From Chamaecyparis obtusa (lineage: Eukaryota > Streptophyta > Pinopsida > Cupressales > Cupressaceae): 64,000 nucleotides of DNA. Each line of letters opens with the position of its first letter. Position 1 is the first letter of the stretch. Below are positions 50,597-62,465 of this stretch, piece after piece. The stretch covers positions 248,001 through 312,000 of the forward strand of contig BSBK01006347.1 in assembly GCA_027943335.1 (NCBI GenBank), given 5' to 3'. Both the position numbers and the translations under genes were made by a program. Under the pieces are notes generated by a model, which was not told where the DNA came from, ran no database searches, and was given only the letters and a program-made list of their open reading frames with translations.

Positions 50597-53500
50597 ACCT
50601 CTTCACTTAGGAACTCAAAATTTGCAAACTCTGCATTTTTGCTGGATAACTATTCCCACTTGTCCTCTAGTTGACTGATTTCTCACTGAATGAAATCAAA
50701 CTTAGACTTGGTAGAAATTAATGTTTCAATAGTATGTATAAAAAATAAAGTATTTTCTAAAGTCAAAATGCTAGTCAATCTAGTAGAAAATTCATCATCT
50801 ATTTGTGCTCTCCACTTGATTAATTCCTTAAGTTCACCATTTTTCTTAAAAACTCCTAGGATCAAATCACAGCTGGGGAGTGTCAATTCTTTCTTTAGCA
50901 AATTTTATTTTCTCTCAAAATCACCCAAAAGTATATCATGCTCTACAAGCCTTTTCACATTCTGATGCAATGGTTTGATCAAAGGGTCAGGATCATTTTG
51001 AGACTTGGACAACCATCTGAATAATCTCACATTCGGAGATCTCTCAATCCATTTTTTGAAGATTGGTCCAAACTCACTCTTATGCTTATCTAATGATGTA
51101 AGCAATATCCTTAGCCTTCTAGCATGGTCAAACAGAATTGTGGGATTTAGATTTGTAGCAAACTGCATCACAGCCCCTGTTACCTTTTCTTCATACTTCT
51201 TCTCTAACAAGCTCTTATCTTTCAAATGTTCTTCCCTTAGCTTGTCCAATTCTTTCCTTTTTCTTTTGAAATGATTTGTTTCTTCAAGCAACTGTTGCTT
51301 CTCCCAACTGAGCCTTGCATCTAGGTGTGTCTCTGGGTAAGGTGATGGTGGAAATTCAATGATAGGGCTGGATGAAGAAGCCACTATAGGTCTATCAGCT
51401 ATCATTAGTTGGGGTGACCTATGATCCTGTGGTCCTAACAATTCAGCAATCAACTTGTCCTTTTGGATCAGCTCTATCTTAAGCTCATTATAAGACTTAA
51501 GCACAGTTTCAAACTTAAGCCTTAGCTCTTCCTTCTCTCGTGCATCCTTTTTTGCCACCTTAACATTAAATTTGGTAGTTTCTAAAATGAAGTTTGAAGC
51601 CTCTACACCAGAAGTCTCACCTACTCGTTGCACTAAATTTTTTTTGGCATACTCTGAAGAGAGAGCCTCTCTTTTTCCTTTTTTTTCTTCCCTCTTAAGG
51701 GACCACATAACTAGGGCAGCATGATCATCTGAAAAAGCAATACCTCTAGCATCTTGTTGTGCTTATTCTGCAGTGGTGAGGGTCTTTATCTTGCTCTTCC
51801 TAACTTGATAAAAAATTATTGCATCTGCAATATCCCATTCTGGAAGAATCAATACCCCTGCAGTATGGACCATAGCCCTTCCCTCCTCAGGAGTAATCTT
51901 CTCAAATTGTTTTATCATTTCTCCCTTGGTTTCATATTCAATCTCTATTATGTCCCTATCAGGGAACTCTTCTTTCTTCTTTTCACAAATTTCTTTAAAT
52001 TGATTTATCTTCATTCTCCATAAAAATTGAAAAAATGCCCTAGTCTTTACAAACTTGTCATCAGTGACAAAAGAATCACTAGCCTATTTCAAAATAGGGT
52101 CAATCTGTTTACCCTCAAACTCTGCAATAGTTAATCCATTGCTATTTCTTTGGGTGCCTCTGGCATTCCCTCCTATAATTCATCATTGGAAATGAAAATA
52201 TTGCCCTCATTTCTCATTTGTACTAACTGTTCAGCTACCCCATGTTCATCTAAGTGTAAGGGGGATTGAGAAGGAGAATAAACATTTTGTTTTGGCCTTG
52301 ATTCCTCTTGTTTTTGCCTCTTAGGAGAGGGTCCTTGCATTGTTTGATCATCCATAGGCCTCTTTCCTCTTGAAGTAGAAGAAAGATCCTCATCTCTCTG
52401 TTGTGTTGGTAGAAGAACAGTATAACCACTTCTCTTTTGTACAGTATAAACTCCCCTTGGGGTCAACTTTGTATATCCTACCCGGCTTAAAATCTGCTTA
52501 GCTCTCTCAGGGCCTGTCTTGCTTACCGCAACTCTTTTCTCATTCACTGCATGCATGATCCCTTTGAAATGCTCCATAAGAGCCTCCACCTTTCTAGCCC
52601 ATGGCTCAAAACCTTTCAATGGGTCATAAGTTTTATCAAAATTCCTGATAAAGTCTACAGTCTTTTTGTAGATCACCCACTTTTCCTTCTTAATTTCTTG
52701 AGTTTGGAGATCAAACTCATTCCTTATTATGTCCTCAGGAAAATAGAATTGGTGCTCCATAAGAGCACATCTTATCTTGTCCCTAAACATTCCTGATAAG
52801 AAACCCTCATTGTCTGCACATCTAATCGTAGCTGTAGGCATCCTGTAGGGTTGCAAGACTTGGTTTAAATACACCCATCCTCCCTTAGTGATAACATATT
52901 GATGTGCAATTGTGATGTCTGGGAAGAAAGTCCCTCTTCCCTTACCAGTGAGAGTAGTTTCCTGCAGGTCACCAATTTGCCTTAAAATTTCAGCATATGC
53001 TATCTTTAGTGGGACTTGGTAGGGCAAAATGTATGGTGCCACCCTGCAACCATATACCTTAAAAACTGTGGAAACTGGATACAATATAATATCACCAAAA
53101 TTATGAACTATGGTAATATCCTGATAGTATTCCTTTGGCCTAATCAATCTTAACAGTTCTCTTGGAATTCTAGGATTGTCAAAAAACAATAATGTTCTAA
53201 GCCTTGAGGTAAAATCTTTGTCAAATGCAATAAAACTAGCATCAGTTCTATCCCATGAAAAAGTTGTGGTCCATAGCTGAACTGGGAGAGTTTCCCCATA
53301 CCTCTCTTTGACAATGTTGACTGTTGAACTGAAAAACTGCTCACCTTTGTACAAGAACATATGCATCAGCATAGAGTACCATCCAAAGGGCCTACTAACC
53401 TTCATGTTTTTTATTCCCATCAATCCCTCATGGATTAGGTCAGCTAAGTGAGAGGCAAAGTCAAAGATTAGTGCCAACTGGGGATGTAGAGATTGTACCA

Positions 53501-54200
53501 TCATAAACATATATGGAATAGGCATATGAGTGGCTTCATCATGCCCCAGGATTAGAGTTAGAGACTTATAAAAACCCTGTGCACGTTTACTAAACAAATC
53601 CAACCTAAAAGGCTCTAGTGTACTTGAGCTAACAACACACATTGATCCAATTTGGTCAAGAAAATCCCTTAGAGGCCCTGTCCTTAAATAATCTTTCTAA
53701 GCTTCATATACCTCAGTGAATTTATTAAAATCTATCTTTTCTAACCCAACAGAAGGGTCATTTAATGAAAATACCTCCCTGATCTCATCTTCTGTGATGC
53801 TAATTAAATAATTTCCATTCACATCCTTGACGCATTTAGTCACAGGATCATAACACTTAGCAATTTGAATCAACAATTCTGCATCCATAAATACTCCAGG
53901 GACAACCAACTTCCCTATATCAAATTGCCAAATATTACTAAGGGGGGCACACGAATTCCTCTATGAATACACTGACCTGAACAAACTAAGACCATTGTGA
54001 TCCTCTCTCGCCCTAGCATCCCTCATCCAGTTTCCTCTGTCATGGAGCCCACTATTTACATAATCCCTAGGGTTCCTTGGGACTAATTACTTCAGTCTTG
54101 CTGCCCCATTGTCTGAATGTGGGAGCAATTGCATCAAGTCTTAAAAAACACCCCTATCTTTATACTCTGTTTTCCTAGACAACCCCCTCTTTGGTGGCAT
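50597..54200 (-). pseudogene. ORF D: large domain plus coiled-coil protein, cut by element C
   Basis: Unrecognised protein related in layout to element C ORF2. ATG 54200 (MPPKRGLSRKTEYKDRGVF). Head domain: NIWQFDIGKLVVPGVFMDAE (about 53950), EDEIREVFSLNDPSVG (53787), IPYMFMMVQSLHPQLALIFD (53521), LPYQVPLKIAYAEILRQIGD (53025). Then a Ser/Gln/Lys-rich segment with KRPMDDQTMQGPSPKRQKQE (about 52350). After one frame change near 52165 the frame continues through TPEEGRAMVHTAGVLILPEW (51905) into long coiled coils (51550-50650). All stops seen (about 54143, 54092, 53966, 53699, 52172, 52085, 51761, 50903, 50690, 50651) are TAA, TAG or TGA one C-to-T step from CAA, CAG or CGA. The end is lost at the element C LTR. 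Function unknown. Confidence 0.6.
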
Positions 54201-54426
54201 TTTAACTAGGGCTTTCAAAACAATACGCAAATACCAGAGAAAACCCTAAATATTACCAGCTAACAACACAGTTCCTTTACAATTTCCTCAAAACCTCAAA
54301 CAATTCTTGAGTCAAAAATATGACCTACCAGGCGCCTGCAAAACTCTGCTTGATATCGCTCCAGAAAATAATCTAGTTTACCAAGATGCTTATGAAAGAG
54401 GTAAAGAATGCAATAATCAAATTGGG

Positions 54427-54435
54427 GTATATAAT
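54427..54435 (-). promoter_or_regulatory. TATA box for ORF D
   Basis: attatatac on the minus strand, about 230 bp before ATG 54200. The 5' untranslated region between is AC-rich on that strand and has no other ATG-led frame of note. Confidence 0.5.
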
Positions 54436-54719
54436 GTCTTGCCAACCATTTGCAATTCATTTGCACGAAGCTCATTAAGTTTTCCATTACTGAGAACTGG
54501 CAGCCTCAACATTCATAGGCCGCGAGCAACGTCACAGAGAAGATTTCAAATTTGGACCGTTGATCTTCTTTTCTTTTCGGTGCATCGGACGGTCGAGAAA
54601 ATTAGCCACGTAACCCTTTGTTACTTTCCCCAAACTAGTTCCCAACCAATGAGAACAACCCAATTTAATCATTTGGGAAAAAGTAACAACTTAACTCAAT
54701 TTTGATCGGAGTGAACATG

Positions 54720-55780
54720 TGTCAATCTGTCGCTAAAGTGCAAGCATAAGATCCGAACACCTTTCTTCAGTGGTGTAACAACCGTCGTAGATCTTTTCCC
54801 AACTTATTGCGCATTTACCAATTCCCAAAACGATGACCCCACCTTTCTTTTCAAACCTTTCATCGAATCAACAAATGCCACGTTGGACAAACCAGTAGGC
54901 GGAACCCTAACTTCTTCCTCGGTGTTTAAACATACTGACAACTGACAAGTCACCTCCTGCTTTCAGCCAATAAAAAATAAACTTGTCAGTGTGACCTGGC
55001 AACTAAGGACCCATCTTTTAGTCCACATCCTATAAACAAGATCAAACGGTCATCGGTATACTGCAGGCCTTAAAAATCATGCATCTTATCCCAGTGGTAT
55101 ATCGACAACCGCAAGATCTACTCAAGCTTTAACTATCCAAGAAGGTTGACCCCACTTTAATACTTCACTTAATTCTTTGTTGAGTCATAAATTGCCACAT
55201 TTCATAAAAATAGGTTGGTGGGCCCTTCTCCTTTTCTTTCTTAGTACCAAACACCTTGTCAACTACCACATCACAACTTATTTCAACCAATCGAAAGCAA
55301 ACATGTCAGCGTGACATGGCAATTTAGGGCCCACTTCATATCTCGTCCTTCATATAGAATTGGACGGTCGTCACTATACCGCAAAGCTTAAACACTTCAC
55401 AACTTTCTTCAACAGTATAATGACAACTGTAAGATTAATCTAAGCTTTATCCTTTGAAAAAGTCCAACGCCACAACTACTATGTCACTTAAGACAAGTGT
55501 CAACCTGAGAGAATTGCCACGGAGACTGACAAGCCAGAACCTGCCTCTGTCAACAAAACTTTGATCGAACGCCTGTCGCTAAACCGCAAAGCTTAAAAAT
55601 AAGTCAACTCAACCCAATGGTATAACGACAACCATTGATGCATTCCTTTGTTTAATCGTCAGCGCAACACCGAAGATGGGCCCGCTGAGACAGATGTCAA
55701 CCCATTGCTAAATCGCATGTCAAAAATTCTGACAACAGGGAGCCTTAAGATTTAACGACAACCACTCATTTCAAAAGGTT
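54720..55780 (-). repeat. degenerate repeats upstream of ORF D
   Basis: A composite word, cgctaaaccgcaaagctt ... ggtataacgacaaccg, recurs near 54727, 55050, 55371, 55576 and 55700 (spacing 323, 321, 205, 124). A second word, gtcagcgtgacatggcaa, is near 54980 and 55302. Lies in the promoter-proximal region of ORF D, probably U3 of its element. Confidence 0.6.
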
Positions 55781-57599
55781 AGTCACTTGGAAACATTAAC
55801 GGGAAATTTAGGCTTTGAAAGAAATATTAAAAAGGGACCCCGTTCGACAACCTAGCGGTATAACATATAAAGTGGTCATTTTAAAAAAGGGATCGATATT
55901 GCACATGTTTATTTGGAAATTTTAATGAGCCAAAAAGGTAACACTCCAACATAACAATGCTAGGACCCAACATAATATTGTTTGGTACCATTGGAAAATT
56001 TAATGTTCATTGTCAAATAGTTGTCTTGTAAAACAAATTTCAGTCAATTCAGTTATATCGTAATTTTTATGTTACATTTGAAATCTCTATAAAGTTGATA
56101 AGAGCATCTTAAATATATATAATTTATCATGGTTAAAATTAAACAAAATATCATTTACAAAATTATATATTTGTACTTAGAATTTTTTTAAAAATATTTT
56201 CAAAAATTAAAATGCTCGGAATAAATTTTTTTAGCACAAATTGTTTATGCTGAATTATAGATTTTGTATGTGTTATTAAATTTTTTTAAAAATTCCCTAT
56301 ATGTTTGCTGTTTCAAGATTCAGGAAAATAATTTTTACCAGCAAAAATGTATATCTTATTTTGTTTTAAAGTTTTATAAGTATTTTTTTCTTTTTAAAAA
56401 TAAAATAAAATTTATAAGTGCTGGGCGCTTTTCTTTCTTTTCACTGTTAAAATAATATTGGGGGTTTGGGCCAGTATTAAAGTGGGCTCTGAGTGGAGGG
56501 AGGCACGCTTCTACACAGTCGGTGAGCAGCCTGACCGTTTAAAGGTGAGTTTTATTTTATCTTAGAAAGTTGTACTTTTTAATATTTTATATTAAATGTT
56601 TTACATTATTTAATTAAAGTTTTTTTTTTAATTATTTAAAAAGGTTAAGTTAGGTTAGCAATTTAGTTTATTATAATTTTAAAATATGAAAGTTAGTAAA
56701 GTTATTAGATTTAGAAATTAAATTTTAATGTTAAGTAAATAGTATGTAATTGATTAATTAGTTTTTAGATTAGACTTAATTTATTGTGGTTTAATTTTTA
56801 GATTAAGATGATATTAAGTTACATGAAATTTAGATTTATTATTATTTTTTGCTAGTTTATATTTTCTTAACTAAAGTATCATTGATAGGTTTTGAAAGTA
56901 ACTTTTAGTTAGCATATTGTTTAAATAAGATCGTTTCGTTTTAATTAATTTAGAAATTAGATTTATACACTTAAATTCATTTGTTAAAATTAATTATATT
57001 TTTGAAGAATCTTTTAAAAATAGAATTAATTTGATTAGTATGTATTAAATTATAAATTAGAATTATGGAATTAAGTCTATTTGATTTTATTTATCATACT
57101 TTATGTTTTGGGTAAATTATAGTAATTTCATTGAATGTTAGAGTGAGATATTTTTACTCAAGTGTTAGTAAGGGGTAAATACTTGAATATTTAACTTGGA
57201 TATTTATCTTAAAATTTTTTTTTTTTTTAAATTAGTCCTTTTAATGAATAAAAATGATTAGTTTATTTAATCATTGGCATATTTAAAATAGTTGTCATGA
57301 CATAGGCAAAAATTCATTTAAGTTATTATTTTTGTATTAAATAATATAGTGTAAAATTTATTATTCTAAGACATGGTTAATTTCTAAATAAATGAAATCT
57401 AATCTTATTTAGATTAACTTGTTTTAAAAGAGTAGATTATTTTATTAAAAATTTATTTAAATAGTTTATTAAATATTCTATTCCGATGCTAATGATTTAT
57501 TGTTATCAATTTATTTTATTTTATTTTCTTATCATCGCCTTGTGGTCTTGTCTTGGGTCTTATATGACCTTATTAGACTTGTGACCAAATCTCGTGCAC
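55781..57599. other. AT-rich, no gene
   Basis: 1.8 kb, extremely AT-rich. Only 56460-56550 is GC-richer (ggagggaggcacgcttctac...) and ends in aaaggtgagt, a good plant intron donor; it could be the first exon of something on the plus strand, but no downstream exon is visible. Confidence 0.4.
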
Positions 57600-57990
57600 G
57601 GTTGACTTTCAGTCAACATTAGTCAAACCTACGACATAACCTTGGTTTGCATGCACAAACCCTTCCCTGACGTATTTTAACTCTTGTAGAACCTTGTCGG
57701 ACATGTTTGGGCACAGTTGACTTTTTGGTCAACTCTCGGTCAAACCTTGGTCAAATGCCTCAGTATGTGTGCCCAAGTATTTTTGGTTGTATTTTTGTAC
57801 CCTTATAGCTTAGTTATGCATATTTCGGTGATGGTTGACTTTTAGTCAATTGTCTCGATTTACATGCCAGTCATATAGCTAGTAGTTCAGGGAACCTTGT
57901 AGCTTTGTTTAGAGCTATTTTCTAAGGTTTGACTCTTGGTCAAACATGGTCAAACTAGTATGGTTTGACCCTTTGGGTGTTGCTAAACAC
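57600..57990. repeat. TTGAC/GTCAA quasi-palindromes, period about 115 bp
   Basis: ttgactttcagtcaa (57602), ttgactttttggtcaa (57718), ttgacttttagtcaa (57835) and ttgactcttggtcaa (57929), each often followed by extra ggtcaaac words. The units are diverged tandem copies. Confidence 0.7.
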
Positions 57991-58149
57991 TTCAACGTTT
58001 CTAGTCATCTATTTCCTCTCTACACCGTTTTGCGTGCACATAGAGTCTTGTGCCAGATAGTGTTCACTCCTTAGTTGCGTTAGTATGTTGGTTTGTAGTT
58101 TCTTTGTTAGGTTTTAGAAAAAAAATTGTAGTTGTGTTTTGCTCAACTT

Positions 58150-58510
58150 TTGGGCATGCCAATATGCATGAACCCTAGGATAATTATCGAGGTTGCGTAA
58201 TCATATCCGCAAAAATACAACCCATCCAACAAAAAAACCATGTTCTCTATGATCAGTTAGCATAAAAACTCTAATGAAATCCACCAAAACTAAAGGAAGT
58301 GAGGCATATCTCGTTAGCATCATCTCTCATAAAAGAAAATTCCCTCCAATATGATCATCACCAAAAATACATCATAATGCATTGATACCACCATCATCCT
58401 TAGAATCATTGTAAACTAGGTCACCAATTATGGGTATCCATATAATCCTATAGACATCCTTAGGGGTGATCATCAACTTTCTAGTTAGCAAGTGAAAGGT
58501 ATTATGATCA
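58150..58510 (-). pseudogene. antisense plant mobile domain relic, copy 3
   Basis: Minus-strand frame: CDHNTFHLLTRKLMITPKDV (about 58503-58444), IPIIGDLVYND, then CIFGDDHIGGNF, TRYASLPLVLVDF and HREHGFFVGWVVF (to about 58205). It aligns with the N-terminal part of the element B antisense ORF (NTFHFLMGEMTVTPKDVYRI; GQHGLECGWGMM). Two TGA codons interrupt. It sits upstream of a polypurine tract and LTR just as in element B, so it marks the 3' region of a third Tat-like element. Confidence 0.6.
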
Positions 58511-59779
58511 CATATTCAGATTACTCAAGGGAAGCTATTAAGTCAAACATCAAGAATTAAATAATTGATTGATCATCTTAAATCAACCCAATATCACATC
58601 AATCTATCTTATCCACTTAGACAAGATTTCTAACAATCTTGATGAGCACATCTACAATCAACGGTCTATATTGTGAGGTTGAAAACATCAAATCCTATCA
58701 TCTAACATCACCAATCACATTGGAAAATATTGGAAAATCACCAAAATGACTTAAAAAATCAAACATCTATGCATATGCAATGAAGTGTGGGGTGTATGTG
58801 ACTAAACATCATATGCAACATCAAAATTTGTGTATGCGATGGGAAATCAATTGTATGTGATGGGATATGCACATGCGATGTAAACTCTATTGTATGCAAC
58901 ATGAGATGAGGCATATGCGACAAAATATGGTATGTGATGCAATACTTATCAAATGCAATGCAAAACAACAAGAAAAGCCCTAAAACCCTAGTTAAATGTG
59001 ATGAATCAAATAACATATGTGATGAAAAGCCTATTAAATATGATGCTAAATTATTTGCATGCAAAGAAACGTACAAAAAAAGGGTTTAAACTTAAAATGT
59101 GCTAAAAAAACAAAATCCAATGAAGTAAAGATAGATTTGGGGGTACTCATTGGTGGTCCATACTCCACAGGTATCTAGTATTGTCGAACGCACTCAAACA
59201 ATGCTTTTCCACTAGAATCACCATGTTTCCAAGCTCTTCCTCTGCAAGGTTTAAATGTAAAATCGTAAAAAGTGAAAAGGGACTTTAGCCTTATATATCC
59301 ACTTTTTGATCTAAAAGGTACTTGAAAAACCTTTTACCACATCAATTTTTTGAGGAATATTACAATTTTTTTTACTAGGGCATATTTCAATGAATCTTAT
59401 TGGGAGTTAAATTGAAATTAGTAAAAAAAAATTAATTTTTTTTTATAAAATACCATAAATCTTTAAAAATCCCTAAAAAGTGAAACGTCATTTCAATTTA
59501 CCTCCCGAGGGGGCATACACACATCAAAATGCAAAAAAATTATAATTAGGGTAAATTTTCAAATTTGGGATATTGGACATCAAAGTTTCAAATTTTTGAA
59601 TCTAGGGTATCCAGGGGATCAAATTGCGAATCCGGAATATTTTTTGAATCAAATCATCCTCATCACATCAGTGGGGCATCTATCATATTAGGTCAACATT
59701 AGTAAATCAATCAAGATTGAAATCAGATCATTCTTTGAACCAACATATTGCTCGCATGATGATTCAAAGAAGGGAAAAA
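58511..59779. other. 3' region of the third Tat-like element; atgcgatg word array; polypurine tract
   Basis: 58760-58960 repeats words such as gtatgcgatggg, catatgcgac and atatgcacatgcgatg. No supported coding. ctttgaaccaacatattgctcgcatgatg at 59735 matches the corresponding stretch before the element B LTR, and aaagaagggaaaaa (59766-59779) is the polypurine tract. Confidence 0.5.
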
Positions 59780-60194
59780 TGTATACACCTAAAAATGGCC
59801 TACATCAAACATTAATTAAATTCAAGAAATTTAATTAATAAAATAAAATTTCATCTACTATGTAATTGAATTAAATATTTAATAATATAGTTAATCTTAA
59901 TTAATTAATTCTTCAAATAAAATAACATCATTTAACTTAAATTCATCATACATATCATGGGAAATCCTAAACATAGCCTTTTGCTTTCATTTTCATATCA
60001 TTTCTCATTTTCTAAGTTGTCATCTATGAGATCTTGTTGCAAATGAGAGAAAATTAAATAGATCCTTAGGATTAAAGAGCAATGAGACACTCTTGAGTAG
60101 TTATTTCACGTTTTATCAATTATTTTATCACGATCTAATCTAATTTCTTAAAATAACGTTTCATTTTTATTTTTTATTAAAAAAATTTCTTACA
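59780..60194 (+). repeat. LTR of the third Tat-like element
   Basis: tgtatacacctaaaaatggcc to ttcttaca, about 415 bp, start similar to the element B LTR (tgtaataccctaaaattggc). Preceded by a polypurine tract and followed by a primer-binding site. Confidence 0.65.
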
Positions 60195-60196
60195 TT

Positions 60197-60217
60197 TATT
60201 GGCACCCACCATGGGGC
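60197..60217 (+). other. primer-binding site after the third LTR
   Basis: attggcacccaccatggggc; the GGCGCCCACCGTGGGGC site with both CpG changed (CG to CA, CG to TG). Confidence 0.65.
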
Positions 60218-61481
60218 TCACACCTTGCATTTAAAATGAAATTGATCAAGTTTTTCTTACAAATTTAACTTGCAAGTTCCAAAAATCAAGTAGAACGTCA
60301 CATTTACCACAAAATCCATCGCATACACTGCAAAAATCATTGCATCTCCACTATCTTCTATCACATATTCTATAAATAGAGTCATATATAGATTTTTTTT
60401 GTCACATTTGTCTTCTCTATTTTCGCATTTGATTTTGGCTTTTTCTAATCAACATTTTTACAAAGCCAAGACTATTGAAGCAATATAAAACATCCACTTT
60501 TTTGGGCCACTTCATAATTGTTTGATTCAACATTCATTAGTTTTTTGGTTTTGTATTTATTAGGTTAGTATTCTTTTCTAAGACTACATGCACAACTTTG
60601 AATATATTGTCTCAATGCAAGGAAAGTGTTGTACAACTGATCTCAGTATTAGTGTCAAAATAAAAAGTAGTGACTTTCCTTTTAGATGTATTGATTGGTA
60701 TAAAAAATTCACACAAGATGTGATTTTTATTTTGAAATTGAACTCTTCCCAAGACTTTTAATTTTAAATAGGAAAAAATGTCGATTTCATAGATTACTAG
60801 TGGAGGAGGATGAGTACAAAAATAGAGCACCAAGAAGAAGTCAACCCAATTTACACCACAATTCAATTGACCATTGAATAATTGGAAACAATATTCAAAA
60901 TCCAAAGAAGTCACCGGTTTGATGCCCAACATTGGCCTTACAATATCTGGCATGTGAGGGAGGTGGGTCCTTTGTATATGATCCATCCAGCCTTGGATTC
61001 TTCCTGAGCCCATAGGAAGGTAGATCAAGTTGGCAAGCTCCCTAGAGACCAATGACATATGACTTCTACATGTGGGGATTCCATAAACCAAGGTATGATT
61101 TCAATCACAAATTGGGATCTAATAGTAGAACACTTAAAACATCTATTCAAAGAAACCATTTTAGATCTTGACCTCAAACACCCAATTATTCTCATTCTGG
61201 TTTTTCACTTGATTTCTAGAAGAGTGAAGAGAGATGTATATCCACACAACCTTGTTTTTGAAGATCTATTGAGAATGGCCCAAGAATTTTCTTTCATGCC
61301 CATGATAGAAGAAAGTGTTAGCCTAGTCATACATGGCTTCCTATAGCTTAAGAATAATTTATTAGGGATGGAAATTTGTAGTTTGGATCAATAGATTGAC
61401 ATTCTAAACATGATAAACATGAATGACATCTACCTACATGAGAAAAACATACACATTTTATTTCTGGCGTGGATTTTTATT
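60218..61481. other. 5' leader of a Tat-like element and unassigned sequence
   Basis: Leader words catcgcatac (60318) and tatcacatat (60359). The minus-strand open stretch 61091-60612 (159 codons) and plus-strand 61059-61346 (95 codons) overlap; neither shows a motif I know, so I do not call a gene. No gag recognised. Confidence 0.35.
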
Positions 61482-61776
61482 CTACAACATTTCAACCACA
61501 TTCCTCATCATAGGCCTATTAGCAGGCAAGGAATTGGGACAATGAAGAGAAATTTTGAGGACTGAAAGCACCGAGTCTTTGCAGAAATTAAAACTTTCAA
61601 GATCCAAACTCTTTTTCAACCTATTTTCCTTCTCAAGCATTCTACTAACCCATTTGACAATGTTGTCTCCCTCTCCATATGATGGGCCAATCGGATGCTT
61701 TCTAGTCACTAGTTCTTGACGCAAGGCAGGGAGAAAGAGGAGCCAAACAATGGCACACCCTAATGATCCAAGCCTG
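61482..61776 (-). pseudogene. fragment of an LRR receptor-like kinase gene
   Basis: C-terminal kinase lobe of a plant receptor-like kinase, normally a plasma-membrane signalling protein. Visible: ELVTRKHPIGPSYGEGDNIV (about 61710-61650), WVSRMLEKEN, then SVLSVLKISLHCPNSLPANR (61565-61510) and MMRNVVEML, i.e. subdomains X-XI with the conserved C-x(n)-P-x-x-RP-x-M block ending the domain. The catalytic and Gly-loop parts are absent. A good intron acceptor, tgcatgtgtgttgcag, lies directly upstream on the minus strand (near 61777), so this may be a last exon. The stretch between acceptor and ELVT does not read as kinase. Likely a captured or left-over gene piece. Confidence 0.7.
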
Positions 61777-62465
61777 CAACACACATGCAGAAGCAACAAA
61801 CAATAAGAGTGAGAGAGAGAATGTCAGATCTTTCATATATTATCATCAATTGGAATCATACATGCTGGGCTGTAAGGCCTTCCCGGTTAGGGCCTGATAT
61901 TACAATGAATCTCATTAGTCCTCAAACATGGGAGGATCTGTCAGAAATCTCCAATCTAATGTCTACTATCTTCTACCAAAACTGACTCCCTAAACTACCA
62001 CCAAACATCTACATTTATACAAGAAGCTACCGAGTTGAGTCGACCTTCAGATCCACAATTAATAGAAGTAACAGTCAAATCTAGGACCACATGCTTCCCA
62101 ATGATGGATTCCAACATTAATTCCATGATCCAATATAAATGCACAAGCCGGCCACAACAGGAAACAAAACTGAACCCATCGGTAAGCAAGATAACCAAGC
62201 AACAGACAGACAATGCCGAGCACTAGTGAAATAACCGACCACCTAGGAGATAACCGACCACCCTCAGTAACCAAAGGAAACTGACCAACTACCAAACAAC
62301 TCAGTTAAATAAAAAATTGAGCAACATAGACAAAAATCCAAATTCTTTTTGGTGACACAGGATTGCCAAGGACCTGAGATGCTCCTGCATCAGACACCTG
62401 GGGTTATTTTGAAATGATTCTCTGAATCATTTGGTAGGTTTGGTCTGAGCTGCATCCAACTCAGA
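61777..62465 (-). other. probable 3' LTR and untranslated region of the chromovirus
   Basis: No coding supported. 62225-62300 repeats ccgaccacctaggagataaccgac-like words. The minus strand reads away from the integrase end, so the 3' untranslated region and LTR of the 62466-64000 element should be here; I could not fix its ends. tgtaaggccttcccgg...ttaca at about 61871-61898 has LTR-terminus character. Confidence 0.4.

Noticed and set aside
43296..50610. Two similar 66-68 codon plus-strand frames in the element C LTRs (43296-43502, 50410-50610)
   Set aside because: They are the same U3 sequence present in both LTRs, antisense to the element; duplication, not conservation, explains the match.
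25064..54200. A variant genetic code with TAG/TAA read as Gln
   Set aside because: The pattern fits at first sight, but the LINE and hAT relics have ordinary stops and frameshifts, RT Trp is also lost to TAG, and the elements are plant nuclear. Cytosine deamination explains it without a new code.
58759..59076. 105-codon minus-strand open frame with His and Ser runs
   Set aside because: It is produced by the repeated atgcgatg/catatgcgac words and has no domain.
60612..61346. Overlapping open stretches of 159 (minus) and 95 (plus) codons as a new gene
   Set aside because: No motif, no supporting start context and no similarity to anything else in the window; left unassigned.
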